A DNA stretch of 64,000 nucleotides from Paenibacillus sp. JJ-100 (GCF_948329825.1 NZ_CAOJCM010000001.1:1116001-1180000), one strand, 5' to 3'. Numbered from the stretch's first letter, positions 42,576-51,315 are shown. Notes: a model not told the origin generated them from the sequence alone. Program-made: numbers and translations.

Positions 42576-43451
42576 ATGGGCGTACCTACTTTTCTGGAAA
42601 CAGGTCATATGGCCGACGGTTTTCCGATCCGGTTAATCTATACAGGTGCACAGTTCGATTATGCTGCACATTGGCATGATGAGGTTGAACTTGTTGTTGT
42701 GAATGGACAGCATGCGCGGATCGGTGTCAATGAGCAGATGTTTGATCTACAGCAAGGGGATATGATTCTGATCAAGCCGGGGGATGTGCACTATTTCATG
42801 CCGGGGACCGAACGGTTGACGATTCTGCTGTTTCGGCTTGAATTGCTTACAGGGAGCTTCGCAAGTGAAGCTGAAATGCAGGAAATGGGGAGACTGTTCA
42901 ATCAATCCATGATCATTCCATTCAGTAGTGTGAATAATCCAACACCTTACGTTGAGGCCATTGCTGCTGAGAAAAAAAACCAGAAACCCGGTTACCGCTG
43001 GCTCATGGTATCTCGGTTATATGATCTGATCGTTCTGCTACTGCGTACAGCACCTCCGGTTTCAGAGAAGGATGCCAAGCCAAGTTGGCCATGTGTATCT
43101 TCCAAAAAGTTCGAGTTTCTTGAATCGGTCTGTGAGTTTTTGGAAGACCATTATGCTGAATCGATCAAGCTGGAACAGGTAGCAGAGCACATGAAATTCA
43201 GCAAATTCCATATTTGCAAACTGTTTAAAGAGATCAAGGGGATCACATTGATGGAATATTTGAATCATTTTCGCATTATCAAGTCGGAGTGGGCGTTGCT
43301 CTTTCGTCAGGACTCAATTTTGGAGATTGCGATCAGCCATGGGTTCAACAATGTGAACTCGTATAATCGTCTTTTTAAGAAATATAATCAATGCACGCCG
43401 ACTGAATTTCGCAAACGTCACCGCTCCGATATCACAAAATATCAAGGATGA
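42576..43451 (+). CDS. AraC-family regulator of the adjacent sugar importer
   Basis: 291 residues with GAGGAGGCG before the ATG. The N-terminal cupin has AAHWHDEVELVVVNGQHARIGVNEQMFDLQQGDMILIKPGDVHYF (about 30-75). The C-terminal AraC domain has KLEQVAEHMKFSKFHICKLFKEIKGITLMEYLNHFRI and EIAISHGFNNVNSYNRLFKKYNQCTPTEFRK. It is followed on the same strand, after 85 bp, by a CUT1 sugar ABC importer, whose promoter has a -10 but no good -35. That is what an activator-dependent promoter looks like, so this protein is its likely activator. Confidence 0.92.
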   Translation: MGVPTFLETGHMADGFPIRLIYTGAQFDYAAHWHDEVELVVVNGQHARIGVNEQMFDLQQGDMILIKPGDVHYFMPGTERLTILLFRLELLTGSFASEAEMQEMGRLFNQSMIIPFSSVNNPTPYVEAIAAEKKNQKPGYRWLMVSRLYDLIVLLLRTAPPVSEKDAKPSWPCVSSKKFEFLESVCEFLEDHYAESIKLEQVAEHMKFSKFHICKLFKEIKGITLMEYLNHFRIIKSEWALLFRQDSILEIAISHGFNNVNSYNRLFKKYNQCTPTEFRKRHRSDITKYQG

Positions 43452-43489
43452 TTGACAATATATGAGGAGAAAGCTTCCGTTCAAATTCT

Positions 43490-43518
43490 TATACTCAAAT
43501 AAATTGTAAGCGTTTCCT
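43490..43518 (+). promoter_or_regulatory. Activator-type promoter overlapped by a CcpA cre box
   Basis: TATACT (43490-43495) is a good -10 with no -35 at the right distance. TTGTAAGCGTTTCCT (43504-43518) matches the cre consensus WTGNAANCGNWNNCW at every position and lies from about +2 to +17, a classic CcpA repression position. The binding-protein ATG is at 43537 after GGGGAGGG. Confidence 0.88.
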
Positions 43519-43536
43519 TTTTGGGGAGGGTACTTT

Positions 43537-44814
43537 ATGAAGAGAGGATTTAGACGGATCGTTGTACCAATGATGGTGTTAGCAGGCTCCATATTATTGA
43601 TGACGGGCTGCCAGACAGGTGCATCCAACCAAGGGAAGCAGCAAGAAATCACGGTCTGGAGTTTCACGGATGAGGCAGGTTATGCCATTGAGAAATTCGA
43701 AGAGAAGTATCCAGATATCAAAGTGAACTTCGTTAATATCCCGGGCAACTTTTACCTCACCAAGCTCAAATCAGCACTCCAGACCAGTTCGAAAGCACCC
43801 GATGTGTTCATGATTGAAAATGCGAACATAAGGGAACTCATTGATGTGCCATATTTGGAAAATCTATCACCTCCGCCGTATAACGCCGCCGAGCTAATCC
43901 AGGAGCAGTACCCTTTTGTGCAGGCGAATGAGAAGGATAGTGAGGGGAATGTCAGGGCCATCGGTTATCAAGGTACGCCTGGAGGCATCTATTATCGCCG
44001 TGATCTGGCGAAGGAATATCTGGGTACGGATGATCCGGAGAAAGTCAGTGCTCAGATCGATACATGGGAGAAAATTTTTGCAATCGGGGAAAAAGTACAA
44101 GAACAAAGTGGTAACAAGGTACATGCACTCGCTAACTGGAATGGCATATCCAACTCGTACGACGGAATTCCTTGGGTGAAGGATGGAAAACTTGTCATTG
44201 ATCCCACCTACATGAAGGTGCTTGATCTGGTACGTGAGGCTCGAGAACGGCATGTGCTTGCCGAGTATGAAGATGGAAGTGCAGGTTATGCGGCCTCAAT
44301 GCAAAAGGGGGAAGTGATGTTTTACCCCGCAGCGACTTGGGGGTTGCAGTTTACGTTCAAAGCGAACGCACCAGATACCGAAGGGTTATGGGGCCTCGCA
44401 CATGGGCCATCCTCCTTCAGTTCAGGAGGAACCTATATTGCGATGTATAACAAGAGTGACCAGAAGGATGCCGCTTGGAAATTCATTGAATTTTACAACT
44501 TCGATCACGAGTTTCTGACCGGACTTGCCAAAGAGCAGGATTATTTCACGAGCAACATGGTTGTGAATGACCAGCTTGCCGACTCGCTGACGTCGGACTA
44601 TCTGGGAGGGCAAAAACACTTTGAGTTCTTCTCGGAGGCTGCCAAGCAGGTACCGGTGTATGAACGAACCAAATATGATGGCATTATCAACAACGATATT
44701 TACAAAAACTTGCTACAGCTCTATCTGAATGGTGATATCCAGACCAAGGAAGATGTGGTAAAACGCATTAAACGTGACGTGCGTCTAAGGTTCCCGGAAT
44801 TAGAAGTAGAGTAA
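43537..44814 (+). CDS. Sugar ABC transporter substrate-binding lipoprotein (CUT1)
   Basis: 425 residues. The signal peptide ends in the lipobox LMTGC (about residues 21-25). The mature part is an extracellular solute-binding protein family 1: ITVWSFTDEAGYAIEKFEEKYPDIKVNFVN, then LKSALQTSSKAPDVFMIENANI and GVMFYPAATWGLQ-like text (GEVMFYPAATWGLQFTF). These proteins bind oligosaccharides. Two CUT1 permeases follow, with no ATPase gene, as usual in Firmicutes, where a shared MsmX-type ATPase serves many importers. Expression should be activated by the AraC protein and repressed through the cre box. Confidence 0.94.
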   Translation: MKRGFRRIVVPMMVLAGSILLMTGCQTGASNQGKQQEITVWSFTDEAGYAIEKFEEKYPDIKVNFVNIPGNFYLTKLKSALQTSSKAPDVFMIENANIRELIDVPYLENLSPPPYNAAELIQEQYPFVQANEKDSEGNVRAIGYQGTPGGIYYRRDLAKEYLGTDDPEKVSAQIDTWEKIFAIGEKVQEQSGNKVHALANWNGISNSYDGIPWVKDGKLVIDPTYMKVLDLVREARERHVLAEYEDGSAGYAASMQKGEVMFYPAATWGLQFTFKANAPDTEGLWGLAHGPSSFSSGGTYIAMYNKSDQKDAAWKFIEFYNFDHEFLTGLAKEQDYFTSNMVVNDQLADSLTSDYLGGQKHFEFFSEAAKQVPVYERTKYDGIINNDIYKNLLQLYLNGDIQTKEDVVKRIKRDVRLRFPELEVE

Positions 44815-44933
44815 GTTTACAACTCCAGAACCTATGAAGTTAACTAAGCGTTTACCAAATAACGGAGAGGACAGAAGAGCTTGTGTAACCTCGTTGTTTG
44901 CTTTAGGTCATATTGATGATTGGAGGACAGCAC

Positions 44934-45824
44934 ATGTTTGCCAAAACGATTCGCAAGGACCATTACGGGTACTACTTTATCGCACCATTTTTTATCGTGT
45001 TTGCCATCTTTGGACTGTATCCGATTCTGTACTCGCTGTACATCAGCTTCACCAATTTTGACGGAATCACAACACCTGAGTTTGTCGGGATCGGTAACTA
45101 TGTTGCCGTGCTTCAGGACCCGCTTTTCTACAAAACGTTGTTCAATACACTCTTCATCTGGGGGGTGTCGGTTGTACCGCAACTGACGATATCCCTTGTC
45201 CTGGCTTTTATTTTGAACGACAAGCTGTTAAAAGGGCGGGATATTTTCCGTGCGGTCTACTTTTTCCCGAATATCGTCACAGCGGCTTCGCTCGGTTTGC
45301 TTGTCAGTCTGATCTTTGATTGGCAATCAGGTGGACTTAATCATTTTCTCGTGCAGACAGGGTTGATTCAAGATCCGATCAATTGGAAAAATGATCCCTG
45401 GTTTATGCGGCTAATTGTGTCGTCAATCCTCTTCTTTCAGTACTTTGGCTACTCCATGGTCATCTACCTGGCAGGTCTGCAAGGCATTGATCCGGCACTG
45501 CAAGAGGCAGCCCAGATCGACGGTGCCAAGAAAAAACACATCTTCATGCATATCATCGTGCCGATGCTTAAACCGATTATTCTATTCCAGGTCATTACGT
45601 CCATCATCGGTGGCATTCAGATTTTCGACCAGCCGTTTACACTGACTAACGGCAACGGTGGACCAGACCGTGCGGCCATGACCAGCATTATGTACCTGTA
45701 TAATGTGGCGTTCCAGAGTACACGTTTTGGTTACGGAGCTGCGATTGCATTTTGTCTGTTCGTCATTATCATTCTGTTATCGGTTGCATCCTTCATCATG
45801 ACCAAACGGAAGAGCCGTTCATAG
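44934..45824 (+). CDS. Sugar ABC transporter permease (MalF type)
   Basis: 296 residues from ATG 44934, 7-8 nt after GGAGG; in-frame ATGs upstream have no site. Six membrane helices, beginning YGYYFIAPFFIVFAIFGLYPILYSLYISF. The ATPase-docking loop is present as LQEAAQIDGAKKKHIFMHIIVPMLKPII (EAA motif). It pairs with the next permease to form the channel of the CUT1 importer. The 119-bp gap before it holds no terminator. Confidence 0.94.
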   Translation: MFAKTIRKDHYGYYFIAPFFIVFAIFGLYPILYSLYISFTNFDGITTPEFVGIGNYVAVLQDPLFYKTLFNTLFIWGVSVVPQLTISLVLAFILNDKLLKGRDIFRAVYFFPNIVTAASLGLLVSLIFDWQSGGLNHFLVQTGLIQDPINWKNDPWFMRLIVSSILFFQYFGYSMVIYLAGLQGIDPALQEAAQIDGAKKKHIFMHIIVPMLKPIILFQVITSIIGGIQIFDQPFTLTNGNGGPDRAAMTSIMYLYNVAFQSTRFGYGAAIAFCLFVIIILLSVASFIMTKRKSRS

Positions 45825-45839
45825 GGAGGGAGAGATTGT

Positions 45840-46721
45840 ATGCAAACTGCTAAGGTTGCCGCGCAGCGAGAGGCCGTAGTTCAACATCATGCGCTTCGTC
45901 AGCGGCTGACATTGGGGAAAATCCTCATTTATCTATTTCTGATCGCCCTCGCTGTATTGTGTGTGATTCCGTTTTATCTGATGCTGATCTATTCCACCCA
46001 TAACAACGCATCGATTGCTTCGAGTTTTACGTTCCTTCCGGGTACATTTCTGGTGGACAATTATGTGAACATGGCTTCCAAAATCAACATCTGGCGCGGC
46101 TTCGCCAACAGCTTTTTTATCGCTGGCAGTTCCACGGTGTTGTCGTTGTATATCGGTGCGTTAACGGCCTATGGCTTTGCCAAGTTTAATTTTAAAGGGC
46201 GCACCGGACTGTTCCTGTTTCTGCTCGCAACAATGATGGTTCCAGGCCAATTGGCGCTGATTGGGGTCTACCGTTTGTTCAGTACACTTGGCCTGCTGGA
46301 CAGTTATGCGGCCATTATTTTACCTGCGGCGGCGAACGCCTTTAACGTATTTTTTATTAAACAGTTTATGGAGAGCAGTATTCCGGATGAGATCATTGAG
46401 TCGTCTCGAGTAGACGGCGCGAATGAATTCAGGACGTTCAATCAGATCGTACTGCCCATTCTTGGGCCAGCCATCTCGGCACTAGGTATCTTCACATTCA
46501 TTGGATCATGGAATAACTTTTTGACACCGCTCGTGTTGTTCTTCTCCCTGGATAAATATCCACTCCCCGTGCTGGTTGCCCTGGTTCAAGGCTATTATGG
46601 CATGGACTACGGATTATTGTATCTGGGCGTAGCGATCTCCATCCTCCCGATCATTGTAGTGTTTGCCGTATTCTCCAAACAAATTATCGGAAGTGTTGCT
46701 CTAGGTGCTGTAAAAGGATAG
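45840..46721 (+). CDS. Sugar ABC transporter permease (MalG type)
   Basis: 293 residues with AGGGAGGGAGAG before the ATG. Six helices, first one ILIYLFLIALAVLCVIPFYLMLIYST. The EAA-type loop reads IPDEIIESSRVDGANEFRTFNQIVLPILGP. The C terminus ends FSKQIIGSVALGAVKG, a typical MalG-group ending. It completes the importer operon and is followed by a strong terminator. Confidence 0.94.
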   Translation: MQTAKVAAQREAVVQHHALRQRLTLGKILIYLFLIALAVLCVIPFYLMLIYSTHNNASIASSFTFLPGTFLVDNYVNMASKINIWRGFANSFFIAGSSTVLSLYIGALTAYGFAKFNFKGRTGLFLFLLATMMVPGQLALIGVYRLFSTLGLLDSYAAIILPAAANAFNVFFIKQFMESSIPDEIIESSRVDGANEFRTFNQIVLPILGPAISALGIFTFIGSWNNFLTPLVLFFSLDKYPLPVLVALVQGYYGMDYGLLYLGVAISILPIIVVFAVFSKQIIGSVALGAVKG

Positions 46722-46756
46722 TCGACTATATTCATAGATATCGAAAATGAAAACAT

Positions 46757-46795
46757 AAAAAAACACGTTCCTTAGCATAAAGGAACGTGTTTTTT
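46757..46795. terminator. Bidirectional terminator
   Basis: AAAACACGTTCCTT pairs exactly with AAGGAACGTGTTTT, with A-run before and T-run after. It separates the sugar importer from the convergent GH18 gene. Confidence 0.95.
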
Positions 46796-46845
46796 GCGGT
46801 AATTCTCCGCTTTCACACAATATAACTTATGAGTCAGGCTGGGCG

Positions 46846-48126
46846 CTATTCCTTGATCACTGATGCTTCCACAGCAGATTCCATCTCCGTGTTGTACGTA
46901 CGGAACAGACCCAGACGCCAGAAGGCTGCGCCTTTAAGGTCATATCGTTTAGCAAGCCCTAGCTTGTCCCCGACGGATGCAGGTGTTTCACTATTGATGC
47001 TTATGCCAAGCAACAACTTCTCCTTAGGTACACCTGCCTGAAGTGCAAGCTCGATCGCCTCATTGACCAGACTGTTCGGTTCTGGGACCTGGGCTTCGGT
47101 TCCTACCGGGTTATACTGGTAAGCCATAATGATCAGGTCATCCGCTAACGTAGCGAGCGTTTTGTAATCATATCCTTTATACGCACTATTCAGCGGCGGA
47201 AGTGCCAGAGAGATCGCTATGTTTTGAGGCAGGGATTGCTTGAGTTCCTTCACGTACTCATTCAGTAATTGTTGCTGTTGTTTCGCGTCCAGCTTGAAGC
47301 CAAGTCCCTCAAAATCTAGGACTACACCGCCAAAGCCGTAATCCTGTACGGCTGCTTTAATGCCTTCAATGGACTTTTGGCGTAAGCTGCTGTCACTCAG
47401 TACTTTGGTTAATTCGCCATTTCCATCCAATGCATAAACCATCAGACTCGGCAGGATTTGTTGACTAGCCGCGTCAGCCACGATCGATTGAGCGGTTACT
47501 TCACCAGCAGGAGCTGGAATCTGGTACTCTTTTCCTTCGAGTGTAAACTGACCATCACGTTCAATCCGGCTCCAGCCAAAAGCAACCGAATTCATCGAAG
47601 GCAACAGATCGATCTCGTGGTAGGCCCTTATAGCATAGAACCCTCGGAGATGCATCTCACGTTGAGGTGAAATCATAGAAACGGTTCGTGTCTTTTGATC
47701 CCAGCTAGTCTTTACGCCGAATTGGCTACTGAAGGAACTAAGAGGAATGAGTACACGTCCTTCGCGCTGTACGGGTGCTGCGGCAAGTTTCACTTTGGCA
47801 CCATTCACAGTGGCTGTCTTGCTACCTACCTGAAGGACGACTTTGGTCGTTTTTCCTTTGGAGGTATTCTCTGCGGTTACAGTCTGTGTCTTGCTGTTCC
47901 ACTTAATATCAATGCCGAGTGCTTCTCCGACCGTTCGGAATGGAACATAGGTCACCCCCTGATCGATCCGAGGCGATGCATCAAACTTCAAAAGCACATG
48001 ATCCAGTTGAACGGAGATCGCAGGAGCGGCATGAAGGCTGTGGCTTAAATTAGCAGGGATACTGCTCATAATTGATAGGGCCATAACGGCTGCGACAGCT
48101 ATTTTTCCAGTACGTTGCATGAGCAT
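46846..48126 (-). CDS. Secreted GH18-type glycosidase with copper-amine-oxidase-like stalk domain
   Basis: 426 residues, with TGGAGG 10 nt before the ATG. Residues 1-33 are a signal peptide ending HAA. Residues 38-150 are the copper amine oxidase N-terminal-like (stalk) domain with two repeats (ISVQLDHVLLKFDASPRIDQGVTYVPFRTVGEALG and the VPIPLSSF-like half). Residues 160-420 are a YaaH/SafA-type GH18 barrel. The catalytic motif is GGVVLDFEG with Asp271 and Glu273, but the first Asp of DxxDxDxE is glycine. ALPPLNSAYKGYDY and DDLIIMAYQYNPVG match the barrel. Such proteins act on peptidoglycan, often in spores. It is divergent from the next cluster. Confidence 0.9.
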   Translation of the reverse strand: MLMQRTGKIAVAAVMALSIMSSIPANLSHSLHAAPAISVQLDHVLLKFDASPRIDQGVTYVPFRTVGEALGIDIKWNSKTQTVTAENTSKGKTTKVVLQVGSKTATVNGAKVKLAAAPVQREGRVLIPLSSFSSQFGVKTSWDQKTRTVSMISPQREMHLRGFYAIRAYHEIDLLPSMNSVAFGWSRIERDGQFTLEGKEYQIPAPAGEVTAQSIVADAASQQILPSLMVYALDGNGELTKVLSDSSLRQKSIEGIKAAVQDYGFGGVVLDFEGLGFKLDAKQQQQLLNEYVKELKQSLPQNIAISLALPPLNSAYKGYDYKTLATLADDLIIMAYQYNPVGTEAQVPEPNSLVNEAIELALQAGVPKEKLLLGISINSETPASVGDKLGLAKRYDLKGAAFWRLGLFRTYNTEMESAVEASVIKE

Positions 48127-48234
48127 GGTCAGGTTACCTCCAGGTGTTAGTTTTACTTTTGAGGTAAAGTCTACTGGATTAGAATCTATTATTTTCTAAT
48201 CCATCCAACAAAAGATTTGGTAAGACTCGAACAT

Positions 48235-48271
48235 ATCATAACTCTATGAGAAAGGACTCGTAGATTATGAT
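48235..48271. repeat. Long imperfect dyad
   Basis: ATCATAACTCTATGAG pairs with CTCGTAGATTATGAT (one bulge, one mismatch) around a 6-nt loop. No T-run follows. The word ATCATAA recurs at 48288. It lies in the divergent gap between the GH18 gene and the lysine-poor cluster. Confidence 0.55.
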
Positions 48272-48296
48272 ATGAATGGGCCAATCTATCATAACA

Positions 48297-48327
48297 AAAT
48301 CTTCATATTGTTCCAATATGAAGATTT
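48297..48327. repeat. Perfect 13-bp dyad
   Basis: AAATCTTCATATT pairs exactly with AATATGAAGATTT around the loop GTTCC. There is no T-run on either side, so a DNA-binding site or an mRNA structure is more likely than a terminator. It lies 67 bp before the start of the next gene. Confidence 0.65.
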
Positions 48328-48393
48328 AAAAGGGTCATAACCCAAGCTTTATTAGCAATATAGTGGGTTAGAGGTAATGGAAGGGGGGATATC

Positions 48394-48762
48394 ATGCCAA
48401 ACTCTACAGGCCTTGTTTATAATCCGACAGCAGGAGCGACGCAGTCCACTCAATTAATTGTAACGTGTATTAATGATTCGTTGAATGCTCCAGTCAATGT
48501 TGAATTGGAGGTTTTCAGATGGGATACGACCCAATTGACTCGGACTCCCCTAGCTCATGATTTAGTTGAGATTTTGCCGCAAGCAACCAGAACCTTTATA
48601 TATCCGCTGATCAACGCAGCGTTTTTTGAAGTGCAAAGTGATTTCTTCAGTGCGACTAGCACCATTATTCATGTGTATGGCGTGGATTCCACTGGCCAGA
48701 TTATTCAGCGTGTCCTTCAATCAGAAATGACTTTAATTGACCGTTTCACCAATATTCCTTAA
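48394..48762 (+). CDS. Lysine-free beta-rich protein of unknown function
   Basis: 122 residues with GGAAGGGGGG before the ATG. It contains no lysine at all. The sequence is rich in Thr, Ser, Ile and Val with alternating hydrophobic residues (STQLIVTCINDSLNAPVNVELEVFRW), suggesting a beta sandwich. There is no signal peptide or membrane segment. It lies 13 bp before a sialidase-like propeller gene of similar composition. The combination suggests a structural or adhesive surface protein, perhaps on the spore, but no family was recognised. Confidence 0.72.
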   Translation: MPNSTGLVYNPTAGATQSTQLIVTCINDSLNAPVNVELEVFRWDTTQLTRTPLAHDLVEILPQATRTFIYPLINAAFFEVQSDFFSATSTIIHVYGVDSTGQIIQRVLQSEMTLIDRFTNIP

Positions 48763-48775
48763 TAGAAAAGAGATG

Positions 48776-50014
48776 ATGAAAGTGGTTGTTGTAAATATTA
48801 CGGGTGCTCTGGCAGGCAATCAGTTTGAGCCTTCCATTGCGGTCAACACACTAAATCCCGATATTTTGTGTGTTGTTGCTGTAGATACCAGTACCGGGCC
48901 AACACTTACCGGATTTTATCGCTCCATCGATGGAGGGAATACCTGGTCTACTACCGTTCTTCCTCAACCCGCAGGTTATGCAGGGGCAGAAGCACCGACG
49001 ATTGACTATACATTTCCAAGTACCTTTATCGTCACAGTGCACTTATTTAACGGAATTAACGACGGAACAATTGTAAGCTATACCTCTTTCGATGATGGTG
49101 CCACATGGCAGCCGCCTGTCATTGTACAGTTAGGGTTTGGAACAATCGTCCATAACGATGAGCCTTTCATTGCTGTAGATCGTTCACCTGGCAGCCCATA
49201 TCGAGGTCATGCATATGTAGGGTATACTCCTCTGGCTACAACTTCTTCTGCTATTTTTACTCAGAGATCTATAACACAAGGAGTGTCTTGGGAACCACCT
49301 GATCGGCAATCGAGTCCTCGTGGTATTCATGACCGCGCAGCGTTGGCGGTTGGTTTCTCCGGAGAAGTCTATGCAGGTTATATCATTACAGGACCAGCCA
49401 GCCCTTCCGCATTACTGCGTATATCATACGATGGGGGAATCAATTATCAACCACCTATTGAACGACAATCCACATTTATATCTTCGGTAGTGCCGTCTCC
49501 ATCTCCACTACCCGTACCGAACTATTCGTTCCGAGTGCAGACCAATCTGAGTTTAGCTGCAGACATATCCAATGGTCCGAACAGTGGAACCCTGTATGCC
49601 GTTTGGAATGATGCCCGCGCCGGGTACACGGACGTTCTACTTTGCTCTTCTCCCGATGGGCTCCTTTGGTCTGACCCAATAAGCATTACCGCAGCACCCC
49701 CAGGTACGCAGAACTTTTTTCCTTCCATCACGGTTTCTCCATTTGCGGGAACGATACGGGTAATTTATTATACGAACCGAATCGACGGATTTTTGCTGGA
49801 TGTATTTGTTGCCGAATCTTTCGATGGTGGATTGACCTTCAGCAATCGCCGTCTAACGACAACGTCCTTTAATCCCAATGGCATTTCTCCTACGCCGACC
49901 GTTCTAATCGGAGACTATATTACAGCGGCTACATATGCCCCGGATAATCTGGCTGCTGTGTGGATGGCCACCACGCCACCAACAGGTAAACTCGATGTTT
50001 ATTTCGGGAATTAG
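48776..50014 (+). CDS. Sialidase-like beta-propeller protein with Asp-box repeats
   Basis: 412 residues from ATG 48776 (ATG 48773 also possible). Five Asp boxes are visible: YRSIDGGNTWS, YTSFDDGATWQ, ISYDGGINYQ, SSPDGLLWS and AESFDGGLTFS, spaced about 60-100 residues, which defines a six-blade propeller of the sialidase fold. The catalytic arginine triad, Tyr and Glu of true sialidases cannot be identified, so it is probably not an active sialidase. Only two lysines occur in the whole chain. There is no signal peptide. With its neighbours it may form an outer layer protein of the spore or be released at sporulation. Confidence 0.75.
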   Translation: MKVVVVNITGALAGNQFEPSIAVNTLNPDILCVVAVDTSTGPTLTGFYRSIDGGNTWSTTVLPQPAGYAGAEAPTIDYTFPSTFIVTVHLFNGINDGTIVSYTSFDDGATWQPPVIVQLGFGTIVHNDEPFIAVDRSPGSPYRGHAYVGYTPLATTSSAIFTQRSITQGVSWEPPDRQSSPRGIHDRAALAVGFSGEVYAGYIITGPASPSALLRISYDGGINYQPPIERQSTFISSVVPSPSPLPVPNYSFRVQTNLSLAADISNGPNSGTLYAVWNDARAGYTDVLLCSSPDGLLWSDPISITAAPPGTQNFFPSITVSPFAGTIRVIYYTNRIDGFLLDVFVAESFDGGLTFSNRRLTTTSFNPNGISPTPTVLIGDYITAATYAPDNLAAVWMATTPPTGKLDVYFGN

Positions 50015-50038
50015 TTGTACAATCCATATCATAATTTT

Positions 50039-50083
50039 ACCCATACCTGTTTTCCAGAGCTCAGGTTGCAGGTATGGGTTTTT
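50039..50083. terminator. Terminator between convergent genes
   Basis: ACCCATACCTG (50039-50049) pairs exactly with CAGGTATGGGT (50069-50079), followed by TTTTTC. Upstream is A/T rich, so it may work in both directions. Confidence 0.88.
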
Positions 50084-50100
50084 CTTGCTATACACCGTGT

Positions 50101-50526
50101 TTAATCGGAAACGATAAATCCGTCCAGACTTTCGGGTCCTACCCGTATGGTATTTAACAGATTGGTACTGATAAATGCAGTATACGTTATCTGGGGAGTT
50201 ACAGGCGGATTATAGTCATTCGCAGAAAAAGTGATAACTTCCGGTACAAGTAGTCCGCCTAAGCCGTACGTGTGATTGGCGGAATATACGAGTGGATCAG
50301 TAGGAGCCGTGCCTCGTACAATAGTAATCCGTACTTGAAATAGGGCGAGTGGAAGCTGAACTGTAATCGTACCTTTCAGAAATACTCTCGGATTAGGACC
50401 TGCGCCGGCAGTTATTAATCCGATTTGTGCAAATAATTGAGGTGTATTAATAATTGGAATAGGAATGGCGATGGAATTGAAAAGTGTTGCATTCACTGAT
50501 ACTCTTGCATCAAGAAGTTTGGTCAA
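50101..50526 (-). CDS. Lysine-poor beta-rich protein of unknown function
   Basis: 141 residues from a TTG start (AGGAGGG 7 nt upstream). The chain is almost without charge and has only two lysines. Repeated hydrophobic/proline strands (FNSIAIPIPIINTPQLFAQIGLITAG, FLKGTITVQLPLALFQVRITIVRG) suggest a jelly-roll or TNF-like trimer of the kind found at the C terminus of spore-surface filament proteins. That likeness is by feel, not by a motif. It converges on the propeller gene and shares its composition. No signal peptide. Confidence 0.7.
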   Translation of the reverse strand: MTKLLDARVSVNATLFNSIAIPIPIINTPQLFAQIGLITAGAGPNPRVFLKGTITVQLPLALFQVRITIVRGTAPTDPLVYSANHTYGLGGLLVPEVITFSANDYNPPVTPQITYTAFISTNLLNTIRVGPESLDGFIVSD

Positions 50527-50764
50527 TATAAATCCCTCCTAATTTATCGGATAGGATACTATATTCAATATTGTCACGTTCGCATGGACGAGCGCTCAGA
50601 ATGAGCTAAATTAGGAGGGTGAGCTTACATCGAATAGGAATGAAGGGAGCGATGACCTTGTTCTTTGACACAGATAGAACAACATGAGAAAATACGTAGT
50701 TATGTGTATGAAATTGATTTATGGTTTGAAACGATGAATAAGATGAACTTGGAGGCATTCGAAG

Positions 50765-51073
50765 ATGAATCAACGCTTTAAAATAACCAGATCGATGCAG
50801 CAGAATAACGCGGAACAACCTATTTTATTGGAGGAGTGCAAAGCCTATTTTTCTTCCAAACCGGATTTCACCTATTCCACGGTGCTTGATATCATTGGGG
50901 CTGAGAGTACGATGACCATTGAAGGAGACTTCTTTATGTGGCGCCATGAAGAGCGGCAATATCCATTTCGCTTGTACATGGGGGAGCTTTACGTAGCTAT
51001 CTCGAATGAGGCTATTGTTCCAGTCATGATGGAGGCAGCATCCCATCTGCAGGCCGATATCGTTGAAGGGTAA
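50765..51073 (+). CDS. Hypothetical 102-residue protein
   Basis: GGAGG lies 10 nt before the ATG. The protein (MNQRFKITRSMQQNNAEQPI... ending QADIVEG) has a single predicted alpha/beta domain with VLDIIGAESTMTIEGDFFMWRHEERQYPFRLYMGELYVAIS in its centre, probably a small beta sheet followed by a helix. There is no signal or membrane segment. An upstream 38-codon frame (50665-50781) overlaps its first codons but has no good start. It has its own terminator. No function can be given. Confidence 0.65.
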   Translation: MNQRFKITRSMQQNNAEQPILLEECKAYFSSKPDFTYSTVLDIIGAESTMTIEGDFFMWRHEERQYPFRLYMGELYVAISNEAIVPVMMEAASHLQADIVEG

Positions 51074-51114
51074 CCAGTGGGGGAGAACTGATCAGCGAAA
51101 GCTGTCATAATAAC

Positions 51115-51155
51115 AAAAGGACAAGACAGAGTAGTAACTGTTTTGTCCTTTTTGG
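51115..51155 (+). terminator. Terminator of the hypothetical gene
   Basis: AAAAGGACAA-ACA pairs with TGT-TTGTCCTTTT, followed by T. The 150 bp after it, up to the regulator gene at 51316, show no gene. Confidence 0.88.
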
Positions 51156-51315
51156 GTTGAATTGAGATATCATCTTAATGAGTTCTACGGATCTTCATTT
51201 GCATTTCAGGGTGGTGTGAATGCATTTCAACCCATTTCAATGCTCCAATACATGATAAAGTAGTATATAGAGAATAAAGGAGCATAGCTTGCTTAAACGG
51301 AAGGCGGGAGCGTGA

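Noticed and set aside
50665..50781. 38-codon frame overlapping the hypothetical gene, considered as a Spo0E-like phosphatase
   Set aside because: It lacks the SQELD motif and a properly spaced ribosome site; only the size and location fit.
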